Below are positions 19,124 through 28,825 of a stretch of DNA of 64,000 nt, in pieces. A model generated the notes under the pieces. The model ran no database searches and was not told the DNA's origin. It was given only the letters and a program-made list of their open reading frames with translations. Positions within the stretch are counted from its first letter, which is position 1, and each line of letters begins with the position of its first letter. Position numbers and translations under genes: made by a program. Origin of the DNA: Paracidovorax cattleyae (GTDB lineage Bacteria; Pseudomonadota; Gammaproteobacteria; Burkholderiales; Burkholderiaceae_C); assembly GCF_900104515.1 (NCBI RefSeq), contig NZ_FNJL01000009.1, positions 1 to 64,000 of the forward strand, in the 5' to 3' direction.

Positions 19124-19837
19124 ATGAAACAACTCGTCGCTTCCGCCCTGATGCTGCTGAGCCCCGTCCTGGTGATGGCGCAGGACGCAGGCGCCCCGAC
19201 CCCGGCCAAGCCCGCTCCCAAGGCCGCTGCGAAGGCTGCGCCCGCCAAGGATTCCAAGGAGGCGAAGAAGCCTGCTGCCAAGTCCACCCAGAGCGCGAAG
19301 GCCGCCCCCGCCAAGGACGCCAGGAAGCCCGTGCAGGTGGCCAAGGCGCATCCGCAGAGCAGCCGTGCCCAGCTCAAGAGCGCCACCAACCAGGTGGCCT
19401 CGGGCCTGATCGCCGCCGAGGCCGCCCTCAGCCCCGCGGAGCTCGAGATCGCCCAGCGCGTGCACACCGGCCACATCCCCTGCGAGCTGGGCGCTTCGGT
19501 CAACATCGAGGCCGATCCCAAGTCGCCCGGGTACTTCGAAGTCGCCGGCAAGAACTTCCATTACCGCATGACGCCCGTGGCCACGAGCACCGGCGCGGTG
19601 CGCCTGGAAGACCAGAAGGCCGGCGCGGTCTGGATCCAGATCTCCAACAAGTCCATGCTCATGAACCAGAAGCTGGGCCAGCGCCTGGCCGACGAATGCA
19701 TGAGCCCGCAGCAGGTCGCCGTCAGCGAGACCATCCGCAAGAACCCGCAGCCGAGCCTGCTGGATGCGCCCGCGCCGGCTCCGGCCGCTGCTGCCGCTCC
19801 GGCGGCTGCGCCTGCCGCCGAAGCGCCCGCCAGGTAA
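19124..19837 (+). CDS. Periplasmic protein of unknown function, Lys/Ala/Pro-rich N-terminal region
   Basis: A 237-residue protein with a clear signal peptide ([20 protein letters not shown], cut near residue 20). A disordered Lys/Ala/Pro stretch (about 25-80) precedes a compact domain (about 100-205) with G-H-I-P-C-E-L-G and a second Cys in [10 protein letters not shown], perhaps a disulfide. An Ala/Pro tail ends it. I do not recognise the domain. The Lys-rich linker could contact peptidoglycan or the membrane. It lies 64 bp after the CitE-like gene and 103 bp before acnB. A good start is ATG 19124 after GGAGCTTCC. Confidence 0.82.
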   Translation: MKQLVASALMLLSPVLVMAQDAGAPTPAKPAPKAAAKAAPAKDSKEAKKPAAKSTQSAKAAPAKDARKPVQVAKAHPQSSRAQLKSATNQVASGLIAAEAALSPAELEIAQRVHTGHIPCELGASVNIEADPKSPGYFEVAGKNFHYRMTPVATSTGAVRLEDQKAGAVWIQISNKSMLMNQKLGQRLADECMSPQQVAVSETIRKNPQPSLLDAPAPAPAAAAAPAAAPAAEAPAR

Positions 19838-19940
19838 GCGCTGCGGCGTTCCTGCCTGTGATGGACGGACGCCGCTCGCGGCGCCCGCAGGACCGGCTTT
19901 GCCCCCAGAAATCCAACGATCGAACCCACCGGAGAACACC

Positions 19941-22532
19941 ATGTTGAAAGCCTACCGTGACCATGTGGCCGAGCGCGCCGCCCTGGGCATCCCGCCCCTG
20001 CCGCTCGACGCGAAGCAGGTTGCCGAACTGATCGAGCTGATCAAGAACCCGCCGGCCGGCGAGGACGCCTTCCTGCTGGACCTGCTGACGCACCGCGTGC
20101 CCCCGGGCGTGGACGATGCCGCCAAGGTCAAGGCCAGCTTCCTGGCTGCCGTGGCGCACGGCGACCTGAAGGTGGGCCTGATCTCCAAGGCCAAGGCCAC
20201 GGAGCTGCTGGGCACCATGGTGGGCGGCTACAACGTTCATCCCCTGATCGAGCTGCTGGACGACGCCGAAGTGGCGGGCGTGGCGGCCGACGCGCTGAAG
20301 AAGACGCTGCTGATGTTCGACTTCTTCAACGACGTGGCCGAGAAGGCCAAGGCCGGCAACGCCAAGGCGAAGGAAGTGATGCAGTCGTGGGCCGACGCCG
20401 AGTGGTTCACGAGCCGTCCCGAAGTCGAGAAGAAGATTACCGTCACCGTCTTCAAGGTGCCCGGCGAGACCAACACCGATGACCTCTCCCCGGCGCCCGA
20501 CGCCTGGAGCCGCCCGGACATTCCGCTGCACTACCTCGCCATGCTGAAGAACACCCGCCCCGACGCGGCCTTCAGGCCCGAGGAAGACGGCAAGCGCGGC
20601 CCGATGCAGTTCATCGAGGACCTGAAGAAGAAGGGCCACATCGTGGCCTACGTGGGCGACGTGGTGGGCACGGGCTCCTCGCGCAAGTCGGCCACCAACA
20701 GCGTGATCTGGGCCACGGGCGCGGACATCCCCTTCGTGCCGAACAAGCGCTTCGGCGGCGTGACGCTGGGCGGCAAGATCGCTCCGATCTTCTTCAACAC
20801 GCAGGAAGACTCGGGCTCGCTGCCGATCGAGGTCGATGTCTCCAAGCTGGAAATGGGCGACGTGATCGACGTGCTGCCCTATGACGGCAAGCTGCTGAAG
20901 AACGGCGAGACCGTCGCCGAGTTCCAGCTCAAGAGCGACGTGCTGCTCGACGAAGTGCGCGCCGGCGGCCGCATCAACCTGATCATCGGCCGTTCGCTGA
21001 CCACCAAGGCGCGCGAGTTCCTGGGCCTGCCCGCGTCCACCGCGTTCCGCCTGCCCCAGGCGCCCGCCGAATCCCGGGCCGGCTTCACGCTGGCGCAGAA
21101 GATGGTCGGCCGTGCCGTCGGTCTGCCGGAAGGCCAGGGCGTGCGCCCCGGCACCTACTGCGAGCCGAAGATGACCACCGTGGGCAGCCAGGACACGACC
21201 GGCCCCATGACCCGCGACGAGCTGAAGGACCTGGCCTGCCTGGGCTTCTCCGCCGACATGGTGATGCAGTCGTTCTGCCACACGGCCGCCTATCCGAAGC
21301 CCGTGGACGTGAAGACGCACCGCGAACTGCCCGCCTTCATCAGCAACCGCGGCGGCGTGGCCCTGCGCCCCGGCGACGGCGTGATCCACAGCTGGCTGAA
21401 CCGCCTCCTGCTGCCCGACACCGTGGGCACTGGCGGCGATTCGCACACCCGCTTCCCGATCGGCATCTCGTTCCCCGCGGGCTCCGGCCTCGTGGCCTTC
21501 GGTGCCGCCACCGGCGTGATGCCCCTGGACATGCCCGAATCCGTGCTGGTGCGCTTCAAGGGCGAACTGCAGCCCGGCGTGACGCTGCGCGACCTGGTGC
21601 ATGCCATTCCGCTGTACGCCATCAAGCAGGGCCTGCTGACGGTGGCCAAGGCTGGCAAGAAGAACATCTTCTCCGGCAAGATCCTCGAGATCGAGGGCCT
21701 GCCGGACCTGAAGGTGGAACAGGCCTTCGAGTTGTCCGATGCGTCCGCCGAGCGCTCGGCCGCCGGCTGCACGATCAAGCTCAATCCCGAGCCGATCAAG
21801 GAATACCTCACCAGCAACGTCGTGCTGATGAAGAACATGATCGCCGACGGCTACGCCGACGCGCGCACCCTCAAGCGCCGCATCGAGAAGGTCGAGGCCT
21901 GGCTGGCCAGCCCCGAGCTGCTGGAAGCCGACAAGGACGCCGAGTACGCCGCCGTGATCGAGATCGACCTGGCCGACATCACCGAGCCGATCGTGTGCTG
22001 CCCGAACGATCCGGACGACGCCAAGTTCCTCTCGGAAGTGGCCGGCACCAAGATCGACGAGGCCTTCATCGGCTCGTGCATGACCAACATCGGCCACTTC
22101 CGCGCAGCCGCCAAGCTGCTGGGCGGCCAGCGCGACATCCCCGTCAAGCTGTGGGTGGCTCCGCCGACCAAGATGGACCAGAACGAGCTGATCAAGGAAG
22201 GCCACTACGCCGCCTTCGGCACGGCCGGTGCCCGCACCGAGATGCCGGGCTGCTCGCTGTGCATGGGCAACCAGGCGCAGGTGCGCGAGGGCGCGACGGT
22301 GATCTCCACCTCCACCCGCAACTTCCCGAACCGCCTGGGCAAGAACACCAACGTGTTCCTGGGCTCGGCCGAGCTGGCCGCCATCGCCTCGCGCATCGGC
22401 AAGCTGCCCACCAAGGAGGAATACCTCAAGGAAATGGGCGTGATCGATGCCGACAAGGCCAGCGTGTACCGCTACATGAACTTCGACCAGATCGAGGAAT
22501 ACGCGGACGCCGCCAAGACCGTGGCGGCCTGA
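19941..22532 (+). CDS. acnB: Bifunctional aconitate hydratase 2 / 2-methylisocitrate dehydratase
   Basis: Cytoplasmic [4Fe-4S] enzyme of 863 residues that interconverts citrate and isocitrate. It has the AcnB order: N-terminal HEAT-like domain (M-L-K-A-Y-R-D-H-V), the swivel domain early in the protein, then the catalytic core. The three cluster ligands are visible as Cys713 ([10 protein letters not shown]) and Cys771/Cys774 ([10 protein letters not shown]). [11 protein letters not shown] and [10 protein letters not shown] are also characteristic. A hairpin terminator follows. It closes the mdh-tam-lyase-acnB run. Confidence 0.97.
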   Translation: MLKAYRDHVAERAALGIPPLPLDAKQVAELIELIKNPPAGEDAFLLDLLTHRVPPGVDDAAKVKASFLAAVAHGDLKVGLISKAKATELLGTMVGGYNVHPLIELLDDAEVAGVAADALKKTLLMFDFFNDVAEKAKAGNAKAKEVMQSWADAEWFTSRPEVEKKITVTVFKVPGETNTDDLSPAPDAWSRPDIPLHYLAMLKNTRPDAAFRPEEDGKRGPMQFIEDLKKKGHIVAYVGDVVGTGSSRKSATNSVIWATGADIPFVPNKRFGGVTLGGKIAPIFFNTQEDSGSLPIEVDVSKLEMGDVIDVLPYDGKLLKNGETVAEFQLKSDVLLDEVRAGGRINLIIGRSLTTKAREFLGLPASTAFRLPQAPAESRAGFTLAQKMVGRAVGLPEGQGVRPGTYCEPKMTTVGSQDTTGPMTRDELKDLACLGFSADMVMQSFCHTAAYPKPVDVKTHRELPAFISNRGGVALRPGDGVIHSWLNRLLLPDTVGTGGDSHTRFPIGISFPAGSGLVAFGAATGVMPLDMPESVLVRFKGELQPGVTLRDLVHAIPLYAIKQGLLTVAKAGKKNIFSGKILEIEGLPDLKVEQAFELSDASAERSAAGCTIKLNPEPIKEYLTSNVVLMKNMIADGYADARTLKRRIEKVEAWLASPELLEADKDAEYAAVIEIDLADITEPIVCCPNDPDDAKFLSEVAGTKIDEAFIGSCMTNIGHFRAAAKLLGGQRDIPVKLWVAPPTKMDQNELIKEGHYAAFGTAGARTEMPGCSLCMGNQAQVREGATVISTSTRNFPNRLGKNTNVFLGSAELAAIASRIGKLPTKEEYLKEMGVIDADKASVYRYMNFDQIEEYADAAKTVAA

Positions 22533-22594
22533 CGGCCGGGCGGGCCGCGAGGCCCGCTCGCTTTCGCTGCCGGGCGAAAGCCATGAAATACAGA

Positions 22595-22624
22595 GGCCCC
22601 GGGGAGCGATTCGCGGGGCCTTTT
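22595..22624 (+). terminator. Intrinsic terminator after acnB
   Basis: GGCCCCG at 22595-22601 pairs with CGGGGCC at 22614-22620 across a 12-base loop. TTTT and a further T/C stretch follow directly. It lies 63 bp after the acnB stop and 120 bp before the next gene. Confidence 0.8.
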
Positions 22625-22745
22625 CCTTTGTCCCTTTTTCGCCCTGCTTTCCACCTTAGGCGGGGCTGAAGCGGCCTGCCCGCCATGGAACATTTACAGT
22701 GCAGGCGGCGTCCGACGCCCAAGAACCACGACAACGCGCACCGCC

Positions 22746-23762
22746 ATGTTCAAGTCCTTCTTTCTCTCCCGCCGGTGGTGGGCCTGGTCGATCGCCGGCT
22801 CCGTCTTCATCCTGCTCGCCACCTGGTACCGCGTCGAACTCGATGTGCAGATCAACGACTGGTTCGGCAGCTTCTACGACCTGATCCAGAAATCGCTGGG
22901 CCAGCCCGGTAGCATCACGGCGGGGCAGTTCTGGGGGCAGCTCTCCACCTTCTCGCGCATCGCCATGATCTACGTGACCACGGCGGTGGTGGTGGACTTC
23001 TTCTGCAAGCACTACATCTTCCGCTGGCGGCAGGCGATGAACGAGCACTACATGGCCGCCTGGCCCCGGCTGCGCCACATCGAGGGCGCAGCGCAGCGGG
23101 TGCAGGAAGACACCATGCGCTTCGCCACCACCATGGAAGGCCTGGGCCTCACTTTCCTGCGCAGCCTGATGACGCTGGGCGCCTTCGTGCCCGTGCTCTG
23201 GGTGCTGTCGGACAAGCTGACCGGCCTGCCGGTGATCGGCGCCGTACCGCATTCGCTGGTCTGGGTGGCGCTGCTCTGGTCCCTGGGCGGCACCTTGCTG
23301 CTGGCCGTGGTGGGCGTGCGGCTGCCGGGGCTGGAGTTCCACAACCAGCGCGTGGAGGCCGCCTACCGCAAGGAACTGGTGCTGGGCGAGGACGACCCCG
23401 CGCGCGCCGCGCCGCCCACGGCCGCCGCGCTGTTCGCCGATGTGCGGCGCAACTATTTCCGGCTGTTCTTCAACTACCTGTACTTCGACGTGGTGAAGTG
23501 GTCGTACCTGCAGGTGAGCGTGCTGGTGCCGCTGGTGGCCCTGGGCCCCACGCTGATCGCCGGCGTGATCACGCTGGGGGTGATGCAGCAGATCTCGCGC
23601 GCGTTCGACCGGGTGCTGGAATCCTTCCAGTTCCTGGTGCAGAACTGGAGCACGGTGGTGGAGCAGATCTCCATCCACAAGCGCCTGCGCGCCTTCGAGC
23701 GGCAGATGCTGGCGGATGCCGCGGCGCTGCCGGAGGCGGTGCCGGTGTCTGCCGCCTCCTGA
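22746..23762 (+). CDS. sbmA: SbmA/BacA-like peptide transporter
   Basis: Inner-membrane, proton-driven importer of peptide antibiotics and other bulky compounds. Its 338 residues are shorter than the roughly 400 of enterobacterial SbmA: one N-terminal helix region seems absent, so it starts nearer W-W-A-W-S-I-A-G. The core is strongly conserved: W-Y-x-F-Y-D-L-I-Q-like start, H-Y-I-F-R-W-R-Q-A-M-N-E-H-Y-M, L-R-H-I-E-G-A-A-Q-R-V-Q-E-D-T-M-R-F-A, L-P-G-L-E-F-H-N-Q-R-V-E-A-A-Y-R-K-E-L-V, and the final I-H-K-R-L-R-A-F-E. The ATP-binding domain of YddA-type relatives is lacking. Confidence 0.92.
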   Translation: MFKSFFLSRRWWAWSIAGSVFILLATWYRVELDVQINDWFGSFYDLIQKSLGQPGSITAGQFWGQLSTFSRIAMIYVTTAVVVDFFCKHYIFRWRQAMNEHYMAAWPRLRHIEGAAQRVQEDTMRFATTMEGLGLTFLRSLMTLGAFVPVLWVLSDKLTGLPVIGAVPHSLVWVALLWSLGGTLLLAVVGVRLPGLEFHNQRVEAAYRKELVLGEDDPARAAPPTAAALFADVRRNYFRLFFNYLYFDVVKWSYLQVSVLVPLVALGPTLIAGVITLGVMQQISRAFDRVLESFQFLVQNWSTVVEQISIHKRLRAFERQMLADAAALPEAVPVSAAS

Positions 23763-23774
23763 CCAGGCGTCCGG

Positions 23775-24405
23775 TCAGGCCCCGGCCGCCAGGCGCGCCA
23801 GCGCCTCGCGCGTGGCATCGTCCGCCGGAAAGAACGACTCCACGGCGAGTTCGTCCCGCAGGGCCTGCAGCGGTGCGTCGCCGTGCGCCGCGATCTGCTC
23901 GTCCAGGCGGTGCAACAGGTGCGCCTTCCAGGCCGCGGCATCGGCCAGGCGCGGCCCCAGGCCCCCGGGGGCAGCGACAGCCGCAGCACGTTCACGGGCG
24001 GGGGGCGAGCAGGTGGCCGGCCAGCCCCTGCAGCAGCAGCGGTACCACCGCATTGGCGGCGACCATGTTCCAGTGGCGGTCCACCGCGAGGGCCGGGTAG
24101 GGCTTGTGTCCGCGCAGCACCAGGTCGACCGCCGTGCGCGCGGCACGCATGTCGGGGTGGTCCAGCCCGCGCGCCGCGTACGTGGGCGCGAAGCCGGCGG
24201 CGACCAGCAGGGCGTTGCGTTCGCGCAAGGGGACGCCAAGGCGTTCCGCCAGCCTCAGCACCATGTCGCGGCTGGGCACGGCGCGGCCCGTCTCCACTCA
24301 GCTCAGGTGGCGCGTGGATACCTCCGCCTCCAGCGCCAGGTCCTGCTGGCTCAGCCGGCGCTGCCGGCGCCAGTGGCGCAGGTGGTCTCCGAACGGCGCA
24401 TGCAT
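23775..24405 (-). pseudogene. XRE/MmyB-type transcriptional regulator, broken by one stop and two frameshifts
   Basis: From ATG 24405 the minus strand encodes an XRE HTH (H-L-R-H-W-R-R-Q-R-R-L-S-Q-Q-D-L-A) reaching S-T-R-H-L-S, then TGA at 24298-24300 where the family usually has a residue before V-E-T-G-R-A (TGG to TGA is simplest). The frame goes on with the MmyB-like ligand domain to L-L-A-P, near 23997. A shift in a C-rich run then moves to another frame for P-V-N-V-L-R-L-S-L-P-P, and a second in a G run (about 23960-23970) moves to the last frame, A-D-A-A-A-W-K-A-H-L-L to the stop at 23775. Three separate lesions make function very unlikely. Such regulators often control a neighbouring oxidoreductase gene; none is adjacent here. 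Confidence 0.85.
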
Positions 24406-24541
24406 GCCGGGGATCGGGGAGGGGCGTACGGGCCGGTGGGGGGCCTGCGTCAGGTGCGGAGATCATGGTGGCCATCGTATCGGCGCGGCGCATTCCCTCT
24501 GCCTCTTCGCCTCGCCCCGCTTCCTGCCCCGCGTCCTCTGG

Positions 24542-24922
24542 GTGGACGCACCCGAATGCGCGGCAACCGGTGCAGTGCAGCGCGCTGCCGCCGGGCCGCT
24601 CGGCGCCGCCACCGGCCTGCCTGCCTCGCTGCTGTCCGCCACCGGATGGTTCCCCCTGGCCTACGCGGCGGTGGCCGCGGTGACCGCGACCCGGCGCGCC
24701 ATGCCGCGGGCGCTGATCCTCCTGCTGGCCATCGGCAACCTGGGCTGGACCGTGGGCTGCATCGCCCTGGCTTTCGCCGGCCCGCGGGATCTGCCGGGCT
24801 GCGGCATCGCCTGGCTCATGGCCCAGGGCGCCTTCGCCCGGGTGCTGGCGGACCTGCAGTGGATGGGGCTGCGCCACCAGCGCCCGGCCGGCTTCGCCGC
24901 GGGGCAGCCGCGCATGGCCTGA
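24542..24922 (+). CDS. Small integral membrane protein, 5' end unclear
   Basis: Membrane protein of about 126-145 residues with roughly four hydrophobic segments (for example A-L-I-L-L-L-A-I-G-N-L-G-W and C-G-I-A-W-L-M-A-Q-G). Protein-like sequence in this frame continues upstream of GTG 24542 (S-L-C-L-F-A-S-P-R-F-L-P-R-V-L-W, from about 24494), but I find no ATG or GTG to begin it there. The nearest ATG (24465) is in another frame. Either a start codon was lost, an indel lies between 24465 and 24495, or GTG 24542 is used. It is divergent from the broken XRE gene and may be decaying with it. I do not recognise a function. Confidence 0.5.
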   Translation: MDAPECAATGAVQRAAAGPLGAATGLPASLLSATGWFPLAYAAVAAVTATRRAMPRALILLLAIGNLGWTVGCIALAFAGPRDLPGCGIAWLMAQGAFARVLADLQWMGLRHQRPAGFAAGQPRMA

Positions 24923-24938
24923 CGCTGCCTGCGCGCCG

Positions 24939-26345
24939 TCAGGGCTGCGGCTGCGCGGGATCCGTGGTGGCGTCCTGATCGAGGAGGCGGGCGAGCATCG
25001 CGCCGGCAGCCGGCCCTTCCAGCGGAATCCGCACGCGCAGCGGGCTGCCCGCAGCCACGTGCAGCGGTTCGCCGCTCGCGGCCGCCTGCATGCGTTCCAG
25101 GCGGACCGTGCGGTTGCCCGCGGGATGGATGATTTCCAGCCGGTCGCCGACCGCGAAACGGTTCTTCGTTTCCACCTCGGCCCAGCCGTCGCCGGAGGCC
25201 ACCACCTCGCCCACGAACAGGCTGCGCACGGGCCGTGAGCTGCCGGTGTCGTAATTCTGCAGGTCCTGCGCCGGGCGGCGCTGCAGGAAACCGGCCGTGT
25301 AGCCGCGGTGGGCCAGCCCGTCGAGTTCGGTCAGCATCGCCGGGTCGAAAGGCCGGCCCGCCACCGCGTCGTCGATGGCGCGGCGGTACACCTGGGCGGT
25401 GCGCGCCACGTAGTAGCGGCTCTTCGTGCGGCCCTCGATCTTCAGCGAATCCACGCCGATGGCCACGAGGCGGTGCACGTGCTCCACGGCGCGCAGGTCG
25501 CGGCTGTTGAGGATGTAGGTGCCGTGCTCGTCCTCCATCACCGGCAGCAGCTCGCCGGGGCGCTCTTTTTCCTCGAGCAGGTAGGTGCGGTCGGCCAGCG
25601 GATGGCGCGGCGTGCCCCCGCAGGCCGCGAAGGCGCCGTCCGCGCGCTCCTGCTCCGCCTGCGGATCGAAGCCGCCGTCCAGCGGCAGCGGCCGGACCTC
25701 GCCGCTGTCGGTGGCGTCCGTGCCCGGCGATGCCGCATAGCTCCAGCGGCAGGCATTGGTGCAGGTGCCCTGGTTGGCGTCGCGCCGGTTGAAGTAGCCC
25801 GAGAGCAGGCAGCGGCCGGAATAGGCGATGCACAGCGCGCCGTGCACGAACACCTCCAGCTCGATGTCCGGGCACTGCTGGCGGATGCCCTCGATCTCGT
25901 CCAGGCTCAACTCGCGCGAGAGGATGATGCGCGCCAGGCCCATGCGCTGCCAGAACGTCACGGCCATCGCGTTCACCGTGTTGGCCTGCACCGACAGGTG
26001 GATGGGCATCTCGGGCCAGCGCTCGCGCACCAGCATGATCAGCCCCGGGTCGGCCATGATGAGTGCATCGGGCCCGAGGGCGATCACCGGTTCGATGTCG
26101 CGCAGGTAGGTGCGTACCTTGTCGTCGTGCGGCAGCAGGTTGCTGGTCACGAAGAATTTGCGGCCGCGCGCATGCGCCTCGCGGATGCCCTGGCCGATCT
26201 GTTCGAGCCGGAATTCGTTGTTGCGCGCCCGCAGGGAGTAGCGCGGCTGGCCTGCATAGACGGCGTCGGCGCCGAAATCGCAGGCCGTGCGCATCCTGTC
26301 GAGGGAGCCGGCGGGCAGCAGCAGTTCGGGGGAGCGGAGCGTCAT
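24939..26345 (-). CDS. trhP: tRNA hydroxylation protein TrhP (YegQ, peptidase U32 family)
   Basis: The family member YegQ/TrhP takes part in 5-hydroxyuridine formation at the wobble position of tRNA, using prephenate. The 468 residues start P-E-L-L-L-P-A-G-S-L-D-R-M and hold the U32 signature E-V-F-V-H-G-A-L-C-I-A-Y-S-G-R-C-L-L-S, then C-T-N-A-C-R-W-S-Y with conserved cysteines. R-Y-Y-V-A-R-T-A-Q-V-Y-R and a C-terminal beta-barrel (V-G-E-V-V) follow. The ATG at 26345 matches the conserved start; open sequence further upstream belongs to the antisense of the LysR gene. The gene ends 17 bp from the membrane protein's stop, in convergent orientation. Confidence 0.9.
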   Translation of the reverse strand: MTLRSPELLLPAGSLDRMRTACDFGADAVYAGQPRYSLRARNNEFRLEQIGQGIREAHARGRKFFVTSNLLPHDDKVRTYLRDIEPVIALGPDALIMADPGLIMLVRERWPEMPIHLSVQANTVNAMAVTFWQRMGLARIILSRELSLDEIEGIRQQCPDIELEVFVHGALCIAYSGRCLLSGYFNRRDANQGTCTNACRWSYAASPGTDATDSGEVRPLPLDGGFDPQAEQERADGAFAACGGTPRHPLADRTYLLEEKERPGELLPVMEDEHGTYILNSRDLRAVEHVHRLVAIGVDSLKIEGRTKSRYYVARTAQVYRRAIDDAVAGRPFDPAMLTELDGLAHRGYTAGFLQRRPAQDLQNYDTGSSRPVRSLFVGEVVASGDGWAEVETKNRFAVGDRLEIIHPAGNRTVRLERMQAAASGEPLHVAAGSPLRVRIPLEGPAAGAMLARLLDQDATTDPAQPQP

Positions 26346-26433
26346 GGGGCGGTGGGCAGGGCAGGGCGCGGTGGAGCCCGCGATTGTGGCGTCCACCCGC
26401 GGCGCGCACCTTGACCTGGCGCAGGCTTTGTCC

Positions 26434-27333
26434 TCAGCCGGCGAGGTGGTCCAGCAGGGCGCGGGCATGCAGGGGCAGGGCACCCGGTGCCCCGCTGTCG
26501 TCCGGGCGCACGCACAGCACCAGTTCCCGCGCGGCCCAGGCATCGGACAGCGCCACGCGCCGGATGCCGGTGGACCGGGCCAGGCGCACAGCCGCCGCGC
26601 GCGGCACGATGGCCACCAGGCCAGCGCCCAGCCCCACGAGGCGGCACACGGCATCGACATGCTGCAGCCGGGCGCGGTAGCGCAGCCGCTGGCCCTGCCG
26701 CCGCGCCTGCCGGGCGAGGTGGGCCTGCAGGGCGCTGTCGTCCGGCAGGCCGGCGAAATCCTCCCGTGCCGCTTCCGCCAGCGCGATGCGGCCGCGGCCG
26801 GCCAGCGGGTGGCCGCGGGGCACCACCAGGTCCAGCGGGTCGGCCACGAAAGGCCGGACCGCCAGGCCCTGCAGGTCGGCGGTGCGCGAGGCGATGCCGA
26901 TGTCGCACAGGCCGTCGCGCACACCATCGGCCACGTTATCGCTGGAGCGTTCCTGCGCATCCACCGCGATGCGGGGATGCGCCGCCAGGAAGGCCGCCAG
27001 CGGCGCGGGCAGGTGCTCGCTCATGGCGGAGGTATTGCAGAGCAGCCGGACGTGTCCGGCCAGGCCGCTGCCGTGCGCGCCGAGTTCGCCGCGCAACTGC
27101 TCCACCTGCTGCAGCACGATGCGCGCGTGGTGCGCCAGTGTCTGTCCGGCCGGGGTGGCATGCACCCCGCGCCGGCCCCGCACCAGCAGCGGCGCGCCGA
27201 GCGCCTGCTCCATTGCGAGCAGGCGCTCGCTGGCCGACGCCAGCGCCAGGTGCGCCCGTTCCGCACCCGCCGTGATCGTGCCGACCTCGTGCACGTGAAG
27301 AAAGAGCCGCAGGTCCGTCAGGTCGAAGCGCAT
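26434..27333 (-). CDS. LysR-family transcriptional regulator
   Basis: A 299-residue LysR protein. The HTH is at residues 1-60 (F-D-L-T-D-L-R-L-F-L-H-V-H-E-V-G-T-I-T-A-G-A-E-R-A-H-L-A-L-A-S-A-S-E-R, slightly unusual in having A-L-A-S-A-S for the more common T-Q-P-A-L-S). The effector domain runs from about 88 to the end. ATG 27333 is the natural start; 23 more in-frame codons upstream are unneeded. It is divergent from a TauE/SafE transporter gene across 171 bp, the usual arrangement for a LysR regulator and its target. Confidence 0.92.
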   Translation of the reverse strand: MRFDLTDLRLFLHVHEVGTITAGAERAHLALASASERLLAMEQALGAPLLVRGRRGVHATPAGQTLAHHARIVLQQVEQLRGELGAHGSGLAGHVRLLCNTSAMSEHLPAPLAAFLAAHPRIAVDAQERSSDNVADGVRDGLCDIGIASRTADLQGLAVRPFVADPLDLVVPRGHPLAGRGRIALAEAAREDFAGLPDDSALQAHLARQARRQGQRLRYRARLQHVDAVCRLVGLGAGLVAIVPRAAAVRLARSTGIRRVALSDAWAARELVLCVRPDDSGAPGALPLHARALLDHLAG

Positions 27334-27366
27334 GCGCCACGCTACCACAGATACCCTTTCAGGCTT

Positions 27367-27377
27367 CGGAAATTCCG
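27367..27377. promoter_or_regulatory. Inverted repeat in the LysR-TauE divergent region
   Basis: CGGAA-A-TTCCG is a perfect inverted repeat inside the longer imperfect CTTCGGAA-A-TTCCGGAG, 34 bp upstream of the LysR start. LysR sites are AT-rich inverted repeats of this size, so it is a candidate operator. The 171-bp region also has GGGAATGGC repeated in tandem near 27467-27484, of unknown meaning. Confidence 0.4.
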
Positions 27378-27504
27378 GAGGCTGGCCACGGCACATCCGC
27401 ATGGCGCGCTATGGCGGCGACTTCCAGAATCGCTGTACATGCCGGCCGCATGCAGCGGCAGGGGCGGGAATGGCGGGAATGGCGGACGACGACAGGAGGG
27501 AAGC

Positions 27505-28272
27505 ATGGCGGAAGCGGGATGGATGCATGCGTGGGGTGGCACGGCGCCGGGCGCGCTGGCGGCGGTGCTGGTGTTCGTGCTGGCCGGCCTCGTGAAGGGC
27601 GTGGTCGGGCTCGGCCTGCCCACCGTGTCCATGGCGCTGCTCGCGCTCTGGATGCCGCCCGCGCAGGCCGCGGCGCTGCTGGTGGTGCCGTCGCTCGCGA
27701 CCAATGTCTGGCAGATGGGACCCTGGCGAGAGGCGCCCGCGCTGCTGCGGCGGCATGCCGGGCTGCAGGCCGGGATCTGCGCGGGCACCTGGCTGGGCGC
27801 ATGGTGGCTGGGCCCGCCGCAGGGAGCGGGAGCGCGCATGGCACTGGGCGCGGCGCTGATCGCCTACGCGGGCTGGTCGCTGTCGGGCGCGCGGCTGCCG
27901 GCCGTTTCCGGCAGGCATTCCCAGGCGCTGGGGTTCGCCGTGGGGGCTGTTACGGGCGCCGTCACTGCGGCGACGGGCGTGTTCGTGGTGCCGGCCGTTC
28001 CCTACCTGCAGGCGCTGGGCCTGCAGCGCGACGCGCTGGTGCGGGCGATGGGGCTGTGCTTCACCGTGTCCACGCTCGCGCTGGGCGCGGGCCTGGCATC
28101 GCAGGCCCAGCTGCCGGCCGCCACGCTGGCCGGTTCGGTGTTTTTGCTTGCGCCGGCCCTGGCCGGCATGGCGCTGGGCAACCGCCTGCGCAGGCACCTG
28201 TCGCCGGAGGCCTTCCGCCGCTGCCTCATGGCGGGGCTGCTGGCGCTGGGCCTGGGCATGCTGTTCGGCTGA
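27505..28272 (+). CDS. TauE/SafE-family sulfite/organosulfonate exporter
   Basis: Inner-membrane protein of 255 residues with about eight hydrophobic segments. The family's repeated G-x-V-K-G-V-V-G-L-G-L-P motif is in the first helix, and G-A-V-T-G-A-V-T-A-A-T-G-V-F-V-V-P-A starts the second half. TauE/SafE proteins export sulfoacetate, sulfite and related anions, but the substrate here is unknown. A strong Shine-Dalgarno (GGAGGGAAG) precedes ATG 27505. It is divergent from the LysR gene that probably controls it. Confidence 0.9.
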   Translation: MAEAGWMHAWGGTAPGALAAVLVFVLAGLVKGVVGLGLPTVSMALLALWMPPAQAAALLVVPSLATNVWQMGPWREAPALLRRHAGLQAGICAGTWLGAWWLGPPQGAGARMALGAALIAYAGWSLSGARLPAVSGRHSQALGFAVGAVTGAVTAATGVFVVPAVPYLQALGLQRDALVRAMGLCFTVSTLALGAGLASQAQLPAATLAGSVFLLAPALAGMALGNRLRRHLSPEAFRRCLMAGLLALGLGMLFG

Positions 28273-28291
28273 CGGGCCCCGGCCCGCCAGG

Positions 28292-28825
28292 TCAGACGCG
28301 CTGCTTGCCGAGCTTGCGGGTCAGCGTGCGGCGGTGCATGCCAAGGCGGCGCGCGGCCTCGGAGATATTGAAGTCCGTCTCGGCCAGCACCTCGTGGATG
28401 CGTTCCCACTCCAGGGTCTTGATGGAGCTGGACCGGTTGGTCAGTTCCACCTCGGTATTGCCTTCGGAAAGGCCGAAGGCGGTCTCGATGTCATCGGTGT
28501 TGGACGGCTTGGCGAGGTAATGGCATGCGCCGAGCTTCACCGCCTCCACCGCCGTGGCGATGCTCGCAAAGCCGGTCAGCACCACGATGCGCATGCCGGT
28601 GTTGCAGGCATGCAGCTTCTGCACGCAGGCCAGGCCCGAGGCCTCGCCCTTGAGCTTGAGGTCCACGACCGCGTAGCCGGGCGCGTGCGCCGCCAGCAGG
28701 TCTTCCACGCCGGCCAGGCTGTCGGCATGCAGCACGCGGTAGCCGCGGCGCTCGAAGGAGCGCGCCAGTGTCCTGGCGAGGGCTTCGTCGTCCTCCACGA
28801 TCAGCAGCAGGCGTTCATCGTCCAT
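28292..28825 (-). CDS. regA: Redox response regulator RegA/PrrA/ActR type
   Basis: Response regulator (177 residues) of the RegB/RegA global redox system. The receiver domain has the acidic pair (V-E-D-D), the phosphoacceptor Asp in V-V-D-L-K-L, the Thr in V-L-T-G-F-A-S and Lys in A-K-P. The short C-terminal FIS-like HTH (I-H-E-V-L-A-E-T-D-F-N-I-S-E-A-A-R-R-L-G with M-H-R-R-T-L-T-R-K-L) is nearly invariant in the family. It overlaps the kinase gene by 11 bp. Located beside the cytochrome bo oxidase genes, it probably tunes respiration to oxygen or quinone redox state. Confidence 0.93.
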   Translation of the reverse strand: MDDERLLLIVEDDEALARTLARSFERRGYRVLHADSLAGVEDLLAAHAPGYAVVDLKLKGEASGLACVQKLHACNTGMRIVVLTGFASIATAVEAVKLGACHYLAKPSNTDDIETAFGLSEGNTEVELTNRSSSIKTLEWERIHEVLAETDFNISEAARRLGMHRRTLTRKLGKQRV

